A DNA stretch of 5,175 bases from Desulfobacteraceae bacterium (GTDB lineage: Bacteria; Desulfobacterota; DSM-4660; Desulfatiglandales; HGW-15), in assembly GCA_003819975.1 (NCBI GenBank), contig RPPU01000362.1:1-5175 (forward strand). Direction: 5' to 3'. Both the position numbers and the translations under genes were made by a program. Positions 3,904 through 5,175 of the stretch are shown here, piece after piece (within the stretch, counting starts at the first letter, position 1; each line of letters opens with the position of its first letter). Under the pieces are notes generated by a model, which was not told where the DNA came from, made no database searches, and saw only the letters and a program-made list of their open reading frames with translations.

Positions 3904-4902
3904 CTATTTAAATGAAACTTTAACGGCGCTATCGGCTTGAATTCCGGGAACATCCTCCATTAAAAAATCCTGCAGACTGACAATGGCGCTGCCTTGAAGA
4001 GCCTCGAACATTTTTTGCACTCTTTGCCCCAAAAGTTTTACACCTTTGTTTATAAAAAGGTTGTCTTTTAAAATCACGACCATGGCGAACAATTTCTTGT
4101 GTTCGTTCTCGTTCTTTCTCAAACTGAAATTTTGAACTCGCGAAACATTCGAAACCATTTCCTCGCAATCGTTTTTATCTAAAGCCATCAACAGGGAGCG
4201 AAGGGTCATTTCCCCGATTTCCGTGTTCTCGCTGTTCCAATCGCTGCCGCTATATGTTTTATTGATGTCTTCGAACAAAGCCGTGTAATCGGTTTCTTGC
4301 GCTTGGGTCGGGCTGTAGGTTTCCGGATGAAAAATCATCGCGGTTTTAACGGGTGGGCGGGCTAAAATGTCCCATACTCGATCGTTGCCGCCCTGCTCAT
4401 GATGATATTGAATAAACTTTTGCCCTTCCAAATATCTTTTCTCATCCTGGACATTGTTTATATTTTTAATAATTTCCAATAGCGGTTCCCGGAAAACAAC
4501 CGATTCGGCCGATAAAAACCGCAATAATTCCGCCTGAGGGATCTGCAACCCCAGTTCTTCCGCGATCTGTTGTTGAACGAAAACCGCATGTCCCTCAATG
4601 GCCGCGGCATAGGCCAGTTTCTCGTCCAAGTTAGCGATTCGATCGAACTTTTGGAAATCCACAACCTGGTGCTGCCAGGCATGCGTCAATTCATGGGCGG
4701 TCAACAACCGCAGGATCGCGGGCGTGTGCCTTTGATCGATGTTCAACAAACGAAACGCCGGAATCAAATTGGTGGGCATTAAATATAAAAAGTTCCCCTT
4801 TTCCCGGTATTTCCCCAAAAGAAAGGCAGATTGTCTTTGGGCGTGCCGTGAGGAAAGAAGATGGATTTGTAAAAGGAAATCGCGGGATTCCGGTTGTACC
4901 AA
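3904..4902 (-). CDS. Gluzincin-type zinc metallopeptidase, probably 5'-truncated and prematurely stopped
   Basis: Numbered from the TTG at 4902 (332 residues), LLTAHELTHAWQHQ holds the HExxH zinc site H70-E71-x2-H74. AIEGHAVF supplies E103 as the likely third ligand, the HExxH...E(G) layout of gluzincins. Before it, FLLGKYREKGNFLYL resembles the strand pair that precedes the active site in a broad family of uncharacterised bacterial metallopeptidases with a HELTHA-type motif. The C-terminal 200 residues are helical with no recognised motif. Start choice is unsure: the frame is open up to a TAA at 4978, and KTIVFSALTKTVGVPV before the TTG reads as family-like sequence, but it has no ATG. GGGG lies about eight bases before the TTG. 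There is no signal peptide, although relatives are usually exported, so the 5' end is probably lost. The stop TAG is followed in frame by a further 63 codons of related-looking protein. Confidence 0.75.
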   Translation of the reverse strand: MVQPESRDFLLQIHLLSSRHAQRQSAFLLGKYREKGNFLYLMPTNLIPAFRLLNIDQRHTPAILRLLTAHELTHAWQHQVVDFQKFDRIANLDEKLAYAAAIEGHAVFVQQQIAEELGLQIPQAELLRFLSAESVVFREPLLEIIKNINNVQDEKRYLEGQKFIQYHHEQGGNDRVWDILARPPVKTAMIFHPETYSPTQAQETDYTALFEDINKTYSGSDWNSENTEIGEMTLRSLLMALDKNDCEEMVSNVSRVQNFSLRKNENEHKKLFAMVVILKDNLFINKGVKLLGQRVQKMFEALQGSAIVSLQDFLMEDVPGIQADSAVKVSFK

Positions 4903-4940
4903 AACCGGAACCCCAACGGTTTTAGTTAAGGCGGAAAAAA

Positions 4941-5174
4941 CTATGGTTTTCTGATCGGATGGGTCACGGGCAATTGATTACCGATACTCGTGGCCGCGTT
5001 CGAACATTCCGGATGTCCCCAACCGCTCGCGCTCACGCCGCTGACAATGTCATAGACGATGTTATCGTCTTGCGTGGAACTGACCCCGGCGGGAACATAA
5101 TCCAATTCGAGCAGATTCCGGAGCTTCCAGGCGATATTGTGATCCGCGCAAGAACTGTTTCCGCTGACCCCCAG
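4941..5174 (-). CDS. C-terminal end of an unrecognised protein (partial, runs off the window)
   Basis: A 77-codon minus-strand frame open from the window edge to TAG at 4943-4941. It begins LGVSGNSSCADHNIAWKLRN, includes LLELDYVPAG and DDNIVYDIVSGVSASGWGHP, and ends NQLPVTHPIRKP. Codon use is GC-rich and coherent, and the other two frames of this strand are interrupted. The composition is rich in Ser, Gly, Asn and Val with two cysteines, C9 in NSSCADH and a second in HPECSNAA. It looks like an exported or surface protein, but I cannot name a family. It overlaps by about 37 bp the upstream extension of the metallopeptidase frame in another register. A frameshift joining the two genes, or a deletion that fused the tail of one gene to a truncated second, are both possible. 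Confidence 0.5.
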   Translation of the reverse strand: MGVSGNSSCADHNIAWKLRNLLELDYVPAGVSSTQDDNIVYDIVSGVSASGWGHPECSNAATSIGNQLPVTHPIRKP

Positions 5175-5175
5175 G

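Noticed and set aside
3929..4168. Alternative minus-strand frames within the metallopeptidase (also 4458-4682)
   Set aside because: They are out of frame with the HExxH protein and have arginine/serine-rich shadow composition.
1..5175. tRNA or rRNA genes
   Set aside because: I saw no cloverleaf with a GTTCRAAYC-type T arm and no recognisable ribosomal RNA segment on either strand.

Overview
The window joins two unlike halves, with all convincing protein genes on the minus strand. Positions 1-1987 are an integron gene-cassette array read right to left. It holds four complete cassettes, each a single short unknown ORF followed by an attC recombination site, plus the first bases of a fifth at the left edge. 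Cassette boundaries are supported by an internal rule: the first bases of a cassette (TTRRRY) must be complementary to the R'' box of its own attC. That holds exactly for three cassettes and with one mismatch for the fourth. In three cassettes the stop codon lies inside the R'' box.

The array's proximal end is at 1981-1987, where a GTTGGAC core site (minus strand) is followed by about 200 bp of AT-rich DNA without a second attC arm. This would suit an attI site. No integrase gene is visible where one is normally found (divergent, plus strand). There is only a well-formed ribosome binding site and ATG opening a 16-codon frame. Within this window the array is integrase-less, or its integrase has been lost or displaced.

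Positions 2186-5175 look like chromosomal DNA that has been repeatedly rearranged. From left to right they hold: a frameshifted coding remnant (2186-2417); a two-gene toxin-antitoxin module, RelE/ParE-like toxin with AbrB/MazE-like antitoxin, behind a near-consensus promoter (2500-3147); the orphaned C-terminal end of an alanyl-tRNA synthetase on the plus strand (to 3495); a 99-bp element with terminal inverted repeats and a 5-bp target duplication, resembling a MITE (3502-3600); a gluzincin-type HExxH metallopeptidase that appears 5'-truncated and is cut near its end by one in-frame TAG (3712-4977); and the tail of an unrecognised gene running off the right edge.

The organism cannot be named from this window. 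It is a bacterium with an integron. The synthetase ends directly after the editing-domain VRRI motif, with no C-Ala domain; that short form is known in several little-cultured lineages, but the piece is a fragment, so this is weak evidence. The dense remnants, a TA module, a MITE-like element and a cassette array suggest an accessory, recombination-prone region. Apart from the TA pair, I see no evidence that the genes form one pathway.
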